Origin: Pseudomonadota bacterium
GTDB lineage: Bacteria; Pseudomonadota; Gammaproteobacteria; Steroidobacterales; Steroidobacteraceae
Direction of reading: 5' to 3'
Length of the DNA stretch: 37,020 nucleotides
Assembly: GCA_025357635.1 (NCBI GenBank)
Contig: JANXOV010000135.1
Span: forward strand, 1 to 37,020
Part shown: positions 14,477 to 23,491 of the stretch, piece by piece
Numbering within the stretch: position 1 is the first letter of the stretch
Layout: each line of letters opens with the position of its first letter
Notes under the pieces: generated by a model
What the model saw: only the letters and a program-made list of their open reading frames with translations
Database searches by the model: none
Told to the model about the DNA's origin: nothing
Made by a program: the position numbers and the translations under genes

Positions 14477-15087
14477 TCGGCCGGCGCGAAATGCAGAAGC
14501 AGAAACGCCGCGCGGCCATGCTGCGCGCGGCGGGCCGGCTGTTCGACAAGCAAGGCTATGCCCGCACCACGTTCGAGGAAATCGCGGCGGCGGCGGGCGT
14601 CGGCGTCGCCACGGTCTATAAATATTTCAATTCCAAGCAGGGCTTGGTGATTGCACTGCTCGAGCCGGATCTGCTGCGAATCCTGTCGTCGGCGCAAAAG
14701 GTCATCGATCGGCTGCCGGCGGATCCGGCGAAGTCGATGGTTCAGCTGCTGTCCTGCTACGGCGATCTCGGCGGACACAACTGGGCGAGCCGGGAGTTGC
14801 TGCAGCTCACCGTGTTTCCGGGTCTGGGCAACGAAGGACTGCTGACCGAGTTCGTGCGCCGCGCGGAGTCGGGGACCATGCGTCAGATTTCAGAACTGCT
14901 GCGTCGGCAAAAAACGGCGGGACGGCTTCGTGCAAACCTGCCGGTGGAGGATGCCACCGCCGTCATATTCGCGCTGCTGAATCAGAACTTCGGCATGTAC
15001 ATGTTCGATCCGCAGTTGAGTTATGCGCGCATGTTCCGGCAACTGTCGCGGCGCGTACAATTGGTGTTCACAAACTGGTGCGCTTGA
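14473..15087 (+). CDS. TetR/AcrR family transcriptional regulator
   Basis: This 204-residue protein has an N-terminal HTH: RRAAMLRAAGRLFDKQGYAR, then VGVATVYKYFNSKQGLV, at about residues 12-58. The C-terminal helical ligand domain has no clear subfamily signature. It starts at the ATG overlapping the SCO1 stop (ATGA), so it is made together with the operon it probably controls. A candidate target is the promoter at 10485-10513. The ligand might be the amine, alcohol or aldehyde processed by the operon, but nothing in the sequence shows this. Confidence 0.9.
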   Translation: MIGRREMQKQKRRAAMLRAAGRLFDKQGYARTTFEEIAAAAGVGVATVYKYFNSKQGLVIALLEPDLLRILSSAQKVIDRLPADPAKSMVQLLSCYGDLGGHNWASRELLQLTVFPGLGNEGLLTEFVRRAESGTMRQISELLRRQKTAGRLRANLPVEDATAVIFALLNQNFGMYMFDPQLSYARMFRQLSRRVQLVFTNWCA

Positions 15088-15103
15088 GGCAAGGGGAACT
15101 CAT

Positions 15104-16126
15104 ATGACTATTTCTCGACGGGCATTCCTGGGCAGTGGCGGCGCTGCATTGACGGTTCCCGCGCTTGCATCCGCTGGCGGCGGCAGCGTACATCCTGTGC
15201 AGTTTGCCAACAGCGCGGTGGCCAACGGCCGCGCCGATGGCGTGAAAACCAGCGGCGCGCGCATGGTGGACATCCCCGGCGGACATCAGGTCTGGGTCAA
15301 GCAGATCGGACATGGCCCCATTGCGGTGCTGCTGCTGCATGGCGGGCCGGGCATGTCGCATTTCTACTTCGAATGTTTCGAGGAGTTTCTCCCCGTCGAT
15401 GAGTTCCGGTTTTATTACTACGATCAGTTGGGCTGCGGTTTCTCAGACAGGCCGGACGATGTAAAGCTCTGGACGGTGGATCGATACCGGGAGGAAGTTG
15501 AAGCCGTGCGGGTTGCGCTGGGATTGGAGCGGTTCATTCTGTTCGGTCATTCCTGGGGCGGCATGCTCGCCATGGAATATGCGCTGCGCTATCAGCAGCA
15601 TCTGAGCGCCCTGGTGGTGTCGAACATGACCGCCGGCGTCGCCGCCTACGTCAAGTATGCGAACGAATTGCGCGCGCAGTTACCGGCCGATGTCCAAAAG
15701 GCGATGAAAGCCTACGAGGACAAGGGCGACACCAAAGCGCCTGGCTACCAGCAGCTGATCATGGACCACCTGTACTCACGTCATCTGTGCCGCCTGAAAC
15801 CATGGCCCGAGCCATTCTCGCGCACCATGCGCTTCATGAACGCGAGCGTCTATGAAACCATGCAAGGGCCCGATGAGTTCAACATCGTCGGCAACTACAA
15901 GGATTGGGATCGCTGGAACGATCTGCATCTGATCAAGACGCAGACGCTGCTGCTGGGCGGGCGGCACGACACCATGTCGCCGCAGGACCTGCAGCGCATG
16001 AGCCGGCTGATTCCCGATGCACGTGTCGTGATCTGCGACAACGGCAGCCACATGTCCATGTACGACGATCAGCAGCATTACTTCGAGGCGCTGTTGAAAT
16101 TCCTGCGGGCGCCGCGGCGTGCGTAG
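15104..16126 (+). CDS. Alpha/beta hydrolase, proline iminopeptidase-like (S33), Tat-type signal
   Basis: This 340-residue hydrolase has the nucleophile elbow GHSWGG, the oxyanion region LLLHGGPGMSH, an Asp in GGRHDTMSP and a His in NGSHMSM, completing a Ser-Asp-His triad. The HGGPG motif is typical of proline iminopeptidases and related amidases. SRRAFLGSGGAAL at the N-terminus is a Tat-like signal, so this copy should be exported, unlike cytoplasmic S33 peptidases. AAGGGGAA precedes the ATG. It may release amines or amino acids from amides or peptides for the amine oxidase downstream. Esterase or lactonase activity is also possible. Confidence 0.9.
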   Translation: MTISRRAFLGSGGAALTVPALASAGGGSVHPVQFANSAVANGRADGVKTSGARMVDIPGGHQVWVKQIGHGPIAVLLLHGGPGMSHFYFECFEEFLPVDEFRFYYYDQLGCGFSDRPDDVKLWTVDRYREEVEAVRVALGLERFILFGHSWGGMLAMEYALRYQQHLSALVVSNMTAGVAAYVKYANELRAQLPADVQKAMKAYEDKGDTKAPGYQQLIMDHLYSRHLCRLKPWPEPFSRTMRFMNASVYETMQGPDEFNIVGNYKDWDRWNDLHLIKTQTLLLGGRHDTMSPQDLQRMSRLIPDARVVICDNGSHMSMYDDQQHYFEALLKFLRAPRRA

Positions 16127-18308
16127 ACGCTTGCGATCGTTGTTTGGCCGCGCGCTGGTTGCGATGCTGGTGGCGCCGGGTGTTGGCGTCGCAGCGGACG
16201 GCAGGCCGGCAGCGACACCGGCTCACGCAGGAGCGCTGGACCTGCGCCGCCTGCAAAACGCTTCGCAGGAGCCGGATCAATGGTTCACCGGCGGACGAGA
16301 CGCCGGCGGCACCTACTATTCACCGCTTAAACTCATCACCCCGGATAACGCGCAACGCCTGGGCTTTGCGTGGCAGTACGCGCTCGGCACGCGCCGCGGT
16401 CTGCAGTCCACGCCCATTGTCATCGACCAGGTGATGTACACCTCGGGAAACTGGGGCCGCGTTTACGCGCTCGAGGCCAGGTCAGGACGCGAACTGTGGA
16501 CCTACGACCCGAAGCCCGACACGCAATGGGGCCGCTACGCCTGCTGCGATGTCGTCAATCGCGGCGTTGCCGTGTGGAAAGGCAAGGTGTTCGTCGGCTC
16601 CACCGATGGATTTTTGCACGCGCTGGACGCGCGCACAGGAAGGCAGGTGTGGAAGAGCGACACCTTGTCGCCCGCCGACCGCGCGCATCACGTGCCCTAC
16701 ACGATCTCCGGCGCACCGCAGATCGCCGGCAATGTGGTGGTCATCGGCAACGGCGGTGCGGACTTCGGCGTGCGCGGCTACCTCAGCGCTTACGATCTGG
16801 ACACCGGCAAACCCGCGTGGCGGTTTTACACGGTGCCGCGCGACCCCAGGCAAGGAGCGCAGGACCAAGAGCATCTGATCGCCGCATCGAAGACCTGGGA
16901 TCCCGACGGCGACTGGTCATTCGGCGGTGGCGGCACCGCCTGGGATGGCATGGCCTACGATCCCAAACTGGATCTGGTCTATGTGGGCACCGGCAATGCC
17001 TCGCCCTACAGCTGGAAGGAGCGCTCGCCGCGCGGCGGCGACAATCTGTATCTGGCCTCGATTGTTGCCATTCACGCCAAGTCAGGAAAGCTTGCCTGGC
17101 ATTTTCAGGAAGTGCCTGGGGAGAACTGGGACTACACCTCCACGGCAAAAATGATTCTCGCCGATCTGACCATCGGCGGCCGGCCGCGTCAGGTGTTAAT
17201 GCATGCGCCGAAAAACGGCTTCTTTTATGTGCTGGATCGCGCCAGCGGCGAGTTTTTGAGCGGCAAGGCTTTCACCTACGTCAACTGGACCACGGGTCTG
17301 GACCCCAAGACCGGACGTCCCACGCGCAGCGCAGCGGCGGACTACACGCGCGAAGCCAGGCTCATCGTGCCGGGCATGTCCGGCGCGCATAACTGGCATC
17401 CCATGTCCTACAGTGCGCTCACGCACCTGGTGTACATTCCCGTCATCGAAGCGCCCTGGGTGTTCTTCGACACCCGGCACTCGCGCGCCGGCTTGATCGA
17501 GGGCACGTTCACGGTGAGCAGCGTGCCGCCGGAGTTCTACGATCCGGCCGGCATGCAAGGCCTGTTCGGGCCGTTGCCGGCATTGCTTGACTTGTCCAAG
17601 GGCGTTGCCGGCGCAATCAAGACCGGCGGCCGCATCCGCGCCTGGGATCCGGTGAAACAATCCGTCGTGTGGGAGCAGCCGGGCAGCGGCTTTTGGGATG
17701 GCGGCATTTTGTCCACCGCGGGCAATCTGGTGATTCGCGGCGACACGGCCGGGTTTCTCAATGTTTATCAGTCGGACACGGGCCGTTTTCTATCGCGGCT
17801 GGAGGTGGGCACCTCCATCATGGCGGCGCCGATGAGCTACGCCATCGAGGGCGAACAGTATGTCGCCGTCATGGCAGGATTCGGCGGCGGCGGCGCGGGT
17901 GTTCCGTTTGCGCCGGACTCCGCCGCCTACAAGTACGGCAACGAGGGCCGCATCATCGCTTTCAAACTGGGCGGCGGCGCCGTTCCCAAACCCGAGCCGC
18001 TGCCGGAGCAGCCCTTTGAACAACCCATCGCGCGCTTCGGGACCGCTGCGCAGAGGGCGCAGGGGGAAGTTCTTTACAATCGATTCTGTTCGCGCTGTCA
18101 TGCCATGGGACGCGGACTGCTGCCCGATCTGCGCCGGCTCACGCCGGAGAAGCATTCGATTTTTCCGGCCATCGTATTGAAAGGCGCGCTGCTGCCGCTG
18201 GGCATGGCGCGCTTCGACGATGTGCTGTCGGCGGATGATGTCACCGCGATACACGCCTACCTGGTCGATCAGGCCTGGTTGGCTTTCGAATCGCAAACCA
18301 AACACTAG
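16119..18308 (+). CDS. PQQ-dependent dehydrogenase with C-terminal cytochrome c (quinohemoprotein)
   Basis: This 729-residue protein starts with GTG and a signal peptide ending near VAA|DG. It has the eight-bladed propeller of type II alcohol dehydrogenases: the vicinal disulfide Cys142-Cys143 over PQQ, the calcium-site segment GTGNASPY, and the catalytic Asp338 (in NWDYTS). A cytochrome c domain at the end has CSRCH (657-661) and the axial Met696 (LPLGMARF). It oxidises alcohols or aldehydes in the periplasm and passes electrons through its own haem. It overlaps the preceding hydrolase gene by 8 bp and precedes the amine oxidase by 12 bp. No PQQ biosynthesis genes lie in the window. Confidence 0.95.
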   Translation: MRRRLRSLFGRALVAMLVAPGVGVAADGRPAATPAHAGALDLRRLQNASQEPDQWFTGGRDAGGTYYSPLKLITPDNAQRLGFAWQYALGTRRGLQSTPIVIDQVMYTSGNWGRVYALEARSGRELWTYDPKPDTQWGRYACCDVVNRGVAVWKGKVFVGSTDGFLHALDARTGRQVWKSDTLSPADRAHHVPYTISGAPQIAGNVVVIGNGGADFGVRGYLSAYDLDTGKPAWRFYTVPRDPRQGAQDQEHLIAASKTWDPDGDWSFGGGGTAWDGMAYDPKLDLVYVGTGNASPYSWKERSPRGGDNLYLASIVAIHAKSGKLAWHFQEVPGENWDYTSTAKMILADLTIGGRPRQVLMHAPKNGFFYVLDRASGEFLSGKAFTYVNWTTGLDPKTGRPTRSAAADYTREARLIVPGMSGAHNWHPMSYSALTHLVYIPVIEAPWVFFDTRHSRAGLIEGTFTVSSVPPEFYDPAGMQGLFGPLPALLDLSKGVAGAIKTGGRIRAWDPVKQSVVWEQPGSGFWDGGILSTAGNLVIRGDTAGFLNVYQSDTGRFLSRLEVGTSIMAAPMSYAIEGEQYVAVMAGFGGGGAGVPFAPDSAAYKYGNEGRIIAFKLGGGAVPKPEPLPEQPFEQPIARFGTAAQRAQGEVLYNRFCSRCHAMGRGLLPDLRRLTPEKHSIFPAIVLKGALLPLGMARFDDVLSADDVTAIHAYLVDQAWLAFESQTKH

Positions 18309-18320
18309 AGAGGATGATGC

Positions 18321-20285
18321 ATGAAGAGCCGTTTCCCCCTGCCGTTGACGTTGATTGCGTTGGGTCTGTCGTTGGTGGGCGCCGCCGCCGCTGCGCATCC
18401 GCTGGATGCGTTGAATGCCGATGAGTTGAACAAAACCGTGCAGGTGCTGCGCGAGGCGAAGCTCGCCGACGACTCGGGGCGTTTCGGCATCATCCGCTTG
18501 CAGGAGCCGCCGAAGGCTGAGGTGCTGGCCTGGCACGAAGGCGTGGTTCTGCATCGCCAAGCCTACGTTAATCTGCGTCAGAAGCGCCGGCTTTACCAGG
18601 GCGTCGTCGACCTGACCGATGGCAAGATCGTGCGCTGGGCGGAGATCAAGGACGAGCAGGCCAGCTTCCTGCTCGAGGAGCTTCTCGGCGCCACGGATAT
18701 CGTCAAGACCGATGCCGGATGGCGCAAGGCCATGAAGCTGCGCGGCTACACCCAGTACGAGGGCATCACCTGCAATCCGCTGGCGGCCGGCTACTTCGGC
18801 GCCAGCACGCCGCGTGCTGTGCGGCTGATGAACGTGCCGTGCTTCGATATGGGCGATCGCAGCAACAACATTTTTGCGCGACCCATCGAAGGTTTGATGG
18901 CGGTGGTGGATCTGGATACGAAGAAGGTGCTGCGGCTGATCGATCTGGGCGTCATTCCGGTCCCTGCCACCGCGCCCACGCATGACTACGCCACCATCGA
19001 CAAGTACCGGCCACAGATCAAGCCGGTTGAAATCGAGGCGCCGCAGGGCGCCAACTACACGATTTCCGGTGGTTTGATCCGCTGGGATAACTGGTCCTTC
19101 CACCTGCGCATGGACCGCCGTGTCGGCGCGGTGGTCTCGCTGGTGAAATACGATGACCGCGGCACGCAGCGCCAGGTCGCATACCAGATTTCCCCGTCGG
19201 AAATGTTCGTGCCGTACATGGACCCGTCCCCCACCTGGTCGTTCAAGTCCTACATGGACATCGGCGAGTACGGGTTCGCCGTGCTGGCCTCGCCGTTGGC
19301 GCAAGGCCGCGATTGTCCGGCGAATGCCACGTATCTGGCGGTCACGCTCAGCGACGATCGCGGCAAGCCGGTGGCCACCGAAAAGATCGTGTGCGTGTTC
19401 GAACGCGCCACCGGCGATCCGGTGTGGCGGCATTACGAGATTTTCAATCAGACGCACGAGAGCCGGCCTGAAACCGAACTCGTCGTGCGCTTCGTGCCCA
19501 CCGTCGGCAATTACGATTATCTGATCGACTACGTGTTCAATCAGAAGGGCGAGATTGCGGTGCGCATCGGCGCCACCGGCATCGACTCGGTGAAGGGCGT
19601 TCTGAGCAAGACCCTGAGCGACCCGACGGCCGCGGCGGATACGGCTTACGGCACGCTCGTGGCGCCGAACCTCGTGGCCATCAATCACGATCACTACATC
19701 AATTTCCGTCTTGATCTGGACGTGGACGGTCAGAACAACAGCTTCGTCGAAGACAAGCTCGTGCCCAGCCGCTTGCCCGCCGACAATCCCCGACGCAGTC
19801 TATGGACGGTTCACAGTGAGCGCGTCGCGCAGGAAGGGCCTGTCACGAGCGACCTGCATCGCACTTTCTGGCGCATCATCAATCCGGCGCAAGTTTCCAA
19901 GACCGGCTATCCGCGCGGGTTCGTCATCCTTCCCGGCCACGCCGATCAATCGCTGCTATCGCCGGATGATCCGCCGCAACAGCGCGCGGCGTTTTCGGCA
20001 GAGCAACTGTGGATCACGCAGTATCGCCCCGAGGAGTTGCATGCGGGCGGTGATTTCCCCAATCAAAGCAAGGGTGGCGACGGCCTGCCGGCGTACGTCG
20101 CCGACCGGCAGGACATCATCAACAAGGACCTCGTGTTCTGGTACACGGTGGGCTTTCGTCACGTGCCCCGCTCGGAGGATTGGCCCGTCATGCCCACGCT
20201 GTACTCGGGGTTCATGATTCGTCCGCAGAATTTTTTCGATCAGAGTCCGGCTATGGACGTGGCGCCGACCTTCAAGGCGCCTTGA
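18321..20285 (+). CDS. Copper amine oxidase (topaquinone), exported
   Basis: This 654-residue enzyme has a signal peptide (about 24 aa) and the family core. The topaquinone precursor is Tyr398 in the N-Y-D-Y motif (GNYDYLIDY). The catalytic base is Asp313 (YMDIGEYG). The copper ligands are His456 and His458 (NHDHYINF) and His614 (GFRHVP). Length fits bacterial enzymes (about 640-720 aa). It converts a primary amine with water and O2 to an aldehyde, ammonia and H2O2 in the periplasm. AGAGAGGATG gives a good ribosome-binding site. The adjacent PQQ dehydrogenase could oxidise the aldehyde. The precise amine is not readable from the sequence. Confidence 0.96.
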   Translation: MKSRFPLPLTLIALGLSLVGAAAAAHPLDALNADELNKTVQVLREAKLADDSGRFGIIRLQEPPKAEVLAWHEGVVLHRQAYVNLRQKRRLYQGVVDLTDGKIVRWAEIKDEQASFLLEELLGATDIVKTDAGWRKAMKLRGYTQYEGITCNPLAAGYFGASTPRAVRLMNVPCFDMGDRSNNIFARPIEGLMAVVDLDTKKVLRLIDLGVIPVPATAPTHDYATIDKYRPQIKPVEIEAPQGANYTISGGLIRWDNWSFHLRMDRRVGAVVSLVKYDDRGTQRQVAYQISPSEMFVPYMDPSPTWSFKSYMDIGEYGFAVLASPLAQGRDCPANATYLAVTLSDDRGKPVATEKIVCVFERATGDPVWRHYEIFNQTHESRPETELVVRFVPTVGNYDYLIDYVFNQKGEIAVRIGATGIDSVKGVLSKTLSDPTAAADTAYGTLVAPNLVAINHDHYINFRLDLDVDGQNNSFVEDKLVPSRLPADNPRRSLWTVHSERVAQEGPVTSDLHRTFWRIINPAQVSKTGYPRGFVILPGHADQSLLSPDDPPQQRAAFSAEQLWITQYRPEELHAGGDFPNQSKGGDGLPAYVADRQDIINKDLVFWYTVGFRHVPRSEDWPVMPTLYSGFMIRPQNFFDQSPAMDVAPTFKAP

Positions 20286-20812
20286 AGCACCAGGCTGCAC
20301 GCTGCGTCATCGCCGGGGGCGTGCTGGCCGCGGCGAGTGTCGCGGCCGGTCCACGTGATTTTGATCCGTTGCACCCACCGGCGGCTATCGGCGAAACATT
20401 GGCGCAGGTGCTGGCGCGGTGGGGCGAAGCGGCCTCGTTCGGCGCGGACTGCGGCTCGTGGCGCGGCCCGTCGGTGGACACGCTCATGCGCTGGCGCGGT
20501 GATGAACTGCGGGTGATGGCGCTGCTGCGCGGGGATCGGGTGACGGCGCTGCGCTACGAACGCCGATCCGGTCGAAGCCCGGATTTTGAGCACTGCCTGT
20601 CACAGTTGAATGCGTTTGCCGCGCAGTGGAAGGGCAGCGGAATCGATGCGGGTGATGCCAGAGAGCCGCTTTACGACGGACCGGTGCTGCGTGCAGTGCG
20701 CCCGGCGATGCGGCAAGGACTGGTCAACGGCAGCTTCGAGGCAGACTATCGCGCCAGCCGTGAGGAATGCCGCGTAGCGCTGATCGCCATTGGAGAGTCA
20801 TTGCCGCGCTGA
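20282..20812 (+). CDS. Hypothetical secreted protein, coupled to amine oxidase
   Basis: I place the start at a TTG overlapping the amine oxidase stop (TTGA). It gives 176 aa with a clear signal peptide (AARCVIAGGVLAAASVAAG). Three Cys residues lie in the mature part (in GADCGSW, EHCL and EECR). No family is recognised. The pattern of a short alpha/beta domain with W-R-G-D repeats does not point to an enzyme. Translational coupling suggests it is an accessory of the amine oxidase, perhaps for folding or cofactor maturation. It ends 6 bp from the convergent aminotransferase. Confidence 0.7.
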   Translation: MKHQAARCVIAGGVLAAASVAAGPRDFDPLHPPAAIGETLAQVLARWGEAASFGADCGSWRGPSVDTLMRWRGDELRVMALLRGDRVTALRYERRSGRSPDFEHCLSQLNAFAAQWKGSGIDAGDAREPLYDGPVLRAVRPAMRQGLVNGSFEADYRASREECRVALIAIGESLPR

Positions 20813-20818
20813 AGGCCG

Positions 20819-22171
20819 CTACCCGCGCCCGATCTCGCGCAACGCCGCGCGCACGCATTCTCCGAATATGCCGGTGATCTCGCCCAGCTGCTCCCGCGTC
20901 GTGATGTAGGGCGGCGCCAGAATCACCGCATCACCGCGAGCGCCGTCGACATTCCCGGAAATGGCGTAGCACAGCAATCCGCGGTCCACGGCCTGCTTGC
21001 CGATGCGCGCGCTGAGCTGCTGTCTGGGCTCGAACGGCGTCTTCGTCACCCGATCGGCAACGAACTCCACGCCGACAAAAAAGCCGCGGCCGCGGATGTC
21101 GCCAACCGCCTCGATGCCCTTCAACGCATCGCGCAGCAGGGATTTCAGCACATCGCCCTCGCTCTTGATCCGCGCCACCAGGTTGTCGCGCCTGATGATG
21201 CGTTGTACGGCGGCGCCGGCAGCGCAGGCGGCCGTGTGCGCGGTGAACGTATGACCGGTGAGCGGGCCGCCGTCGTGCCTGGCGAGCACATCGAGAATGA
21301 AGTTCTGGTACACGGTGGCGCCCAGCGGTATGTAGCCGCCGCCCAGGCCCTTGGCGATGGCCATGATGTCTGGCACCACGCCGTCGTGTTCGAGCGCGCG
21401 CCAGGTGCCGCAGCGTGCCGAACCGCACATGACTTCGTCGGCGATCATCAGCACGCCATGGCGGGTGCAGATATCGCGCACGCGCTGCGCGTAGCCCGGA
21501 GGTGCGGGGACCACGCCGCCGGCGGCGCCGACCACGGGTTCGAATATGAACGCTGCCACGTTGAGCGCACCCAGCCGCAAGATCTCCTCTTCCAGTTCGG
21601 CGGCGCAGTGCTCGCTCAGACGGCCGGGGTCCACGCCGAGCGGCGGGCGATAGGCATTGACCGATGACAGGAAGGAGGCATCGATGAGCGCTCCTTCGAA
21701 CGGCGCGCGGCGGCTGGCGAAATCCGACACCGACAGCGCGCCCAGCGTATTGCCGTGCCAGGAGCGGCGGCGCGAAATGAAACGGCGGCGCGATTGCTCG
21801 CCGCGCGCGGAGTGGTACTGCAGCGCAATCTTCAGCGCGGACTCCACCGCCTCTGATCCGCCGGACACGTACACGATGGAGTCCAATCCGTGACCGCACC
21901 ACTGGGCGATCTGCGCGCTCAGTTCCTCTTGCGGATCGCTGGTGAAACTGTAGCGATAGCCGTGCGCGATCTTGTCGAGCTGCGTCTTGATCGCCTCATT
22001 GACTTCGGCGTGACTGTGCCCGAGGCAGTACACGGCCGGTCCACCGGAGGCATCGATGTAGCGCTTGCCGCTGGTGTCGTAGACATAAATCCCCTGGCCG
22101 TAGGCGACGCGCGGCAGCGCGCCTTTGGTGATGAGCGCGGCAGCCCAGCTGTTGTCGTCGTCTTTTTTCAT
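20819..22171 (-). CDS. Class III (omega) aminotransferase
   Basis: This 450-residue PLP enzyme starts at the ATG overlapping the permease stop (ATGA); a longer frame upstream lies inside the permease and is rejected. The PLP lysine is Lys274 (AIAKGLGGGY), preceded by the cofactor Asp in IADEVMCGS. The wording CGTWRALEHDGVVPDIM is typical of bacterial omega-amino-acid/amine:2-oxo-acid transaminases annotated as aspartate aminotransferase family. It likely moves an omega- or beta-amino group to pyruvate or 2-oxoglutarate in the cytoplasm. It is the last gene of the leftward IclR-permease operon, and pairing with a transporter fits import and deamination of one substrate. Confidence 0.9.
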   Translation of the reverse strand: MKKDDDNSWAAALITKGALPRVAYGQGIYVYDTSGKRYIDASGGPAVYCLGHSHAEVNEAIKTQLDKIAHGYRYSFTSDPQEELSAQIAQWCGHGLDSIVYVSGGSEAVESALKIALQYHSARGEQSRRRFISRRRSWHGNTLGALSVSDFASRRAPFEGALIDASFLSSVNAYRPPLGVDPGRLSEHCAAELEEEILRLGALNVAAFIFEPVVGAAGGVVPAPPGYAQRVRDICTRHGVLMIADEVMCGSARCGTWRALEHDGVVPDIMAIAKGLGGGYIPLGATVYQNFILDVLARHDGGPLTGHTFTAHTAACAAGAAVQRIIRRDNLVARIKSEGDVLKSLLRDALKGIEAVGDIRGRGFFVGVEFVADRVTKTPFEPRQQLSARIGKQAVDRGLLCYAISGNVDGARGDAVILAPPYITTREQLGEITGIFGECVRAALREIGRG

Positions 22172-23475
22172 TGATTCACTCTGCGCATGATCCAGAACAC
22201 CGGCACGCCGGCGAGCAATAACACGAAGCCCCATTTCACCGCAGTGGCGCCCGCGCCCACGATGGCCCAGAGGGAATACAGAGCGGCGACCACCGCGACG
22301 ACCGCGATCGCGCGCGAGCCTTTGCCGGTGTTGGGCAGCTTCCCCGTCCACTGCAGCCGCAGCAGCGCCAGCGCGCACAGCACATACATGACGAGGCAGG
22401 CGGTGGTGGAGAGCAGCACCATGAAGGTGAATATGTCGACCATGGACTTGGCCGAGTTCATCAAGATCAGCGCGCTCACCAGGGAGCTTCCGAAAATCAT
22501 CGCAAACTGCGGCGTATTGCGCGCCGACAGCCGGCCAAAAATGGCGGGAAACACGCCGTTACGCGCCATGGCGCTGGGCAGCTCGCCCTGCAGCAGGATC
22601 CAGCCGTTGAGACAGCCGAAGCCACTGATGGCGGCAAACGCAGCCAACAACTGCGCGCTGCGCTCTCCCCAGAACAACCGCGCCACATCGGCGAAGGGCG
22701 CGGTGGAGGATTTCAATTGATCCGTGGGCAGCAGGATCAGCACCGCGCCGCAGGCGATGATGTAAATGATGGCGGTGACGATGGTGCCATATAGTGTCGC
22801 GCGTGGGATGGTGCGGCGCGGATCGCGCACCTTGTCCGCCGGAATGGTGGCGGACTCTATCCCCATCAGGCCCCACAGCGTCAGCGTTGCGGCCGCGGTG
22901 ACGCCGCTCACCGAGAGCGGGATGGCGGCGTTGCGCGAGAAGTCTTCCGCATGCACGTAGAACAGGGCGAACCCTGCGATGGCCAGCAGCGGCATCAGCT
23001 TCATGACGGTGGTGACGTTCTGCACCCAGCCGCTGGCCTTGGTCCCGCGGCAATTCACCAGCGTAAGCAGCCACACAATGCCCAGAGTCAGAGCGGCCGA
23101 TGCGCTGGGGGTCTTCGTCATTTGCGGGAACAGCGGTGTCAGATAGCTGATCGTGCCGGTGGCGATGGCCGCATTGCCCACCCAGATCGACACCCAGTAG
23201 CCCCAGGCCACGATGAAGGCGACGAAGGGGCCAAAGGCTTCCTGCGTATAGGCGTAAGGTCCGCCCGCGCGCGGAAAGGCCTTGCTCAAATGCGAGAAAA
23301 CAATCGCCAGCAGGATGGCGCCCGCGGCCGTGAACCCCCAGGCGATCATGCTGTTCATGCCGAATTCGGCGAGCGAGGCGGGCAGCAGGAAAATGCCGGA
23401 ACCGATCATGTTGCCCACCACCAGCGCCACGCAAGTCCAGAATCCGATCAGATGCGGTGTGGTGCTGCGATTCAC
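22168..23475 (-). CDS. APC-superfamily amino acid/amine permease
   Basis: This protein has about 12 hydrophobic helices. Its first helix carries the signature VVGNMIGSGIFLLPASLA, typical of the basic amino acid/polyamine antiporter branch of APC permeases. Conserved GPYAYTQEAFG follows in the region after helix 2. I chose the GTG at 23475, 17 bp after the IclR stop, which gives the usual short cytoplasmic N-terminus (435 aa). An ATG at 23520 would add 15 residues and overlap iclR by 29 bp. It imports (or exchanges) an amino acid or amine across the inner membrane. Co-transcription with an aminotransferase suggests that substrate is next deaminated. Confidence 0.88.
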   Translation of the reverse strand: MNRSTTPHLIGFWTCVALVVGNMIGSGIFLLPASLAEFGMNSMIAWGFTAAGAILLAIVFSHLSKAFPRAGGPYAYTQEAFGPFVAFIVAWGYWVSIWVGNAAIATGTISYLTPLFPQMTKTPSASAALTLGIVWLLTLVNCRGTKASGWVQNVTTVMKLMPLLAIAGFALFYVHAEDFSRNAAIPLSVSGVTAAATLTLWGLMGIESATIPADKVRDPRRTIPRATLYGTIVTAIIYIIACGAVLILLPTDQLKSSTAPFADVARLFWGERSAQLLAAFAAISGFGCLNGWILLQGELPSAMARNGVFPAIFGRLSARNTPQFAMIFGSSLVSALILMNSAKSMVDIFTFMVLLSTTACLVMYVLCALALLRLQWTGKLPNTGKGSRAIAVVAVVAALYSLWAIVGAGATAVKWGFVLLLAGVPVFWIMRRVNQ

Positions 23476-23491
23476 GAAACAGCGCTCATGC

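Noticed and set aside
17790-19694. Long minus-strand open frame (634 codons) across the PQQ dehydrogenase and amine oxidase genes
   Set aside because: It is opposite two unmistakable genes with intact catalytic motifs; the translation is His/Arg/Ala-rich with no domain. High GC makes such antisense frames common.
20819-22378. 519-aa version of the class III aminotransferase
   Set aside because: The extra N-terminal 69 residues lie inside the permease gene and are shadow-like; the ATG at 22171 overlaps the permease stop in the ATGA manner typical of this window.
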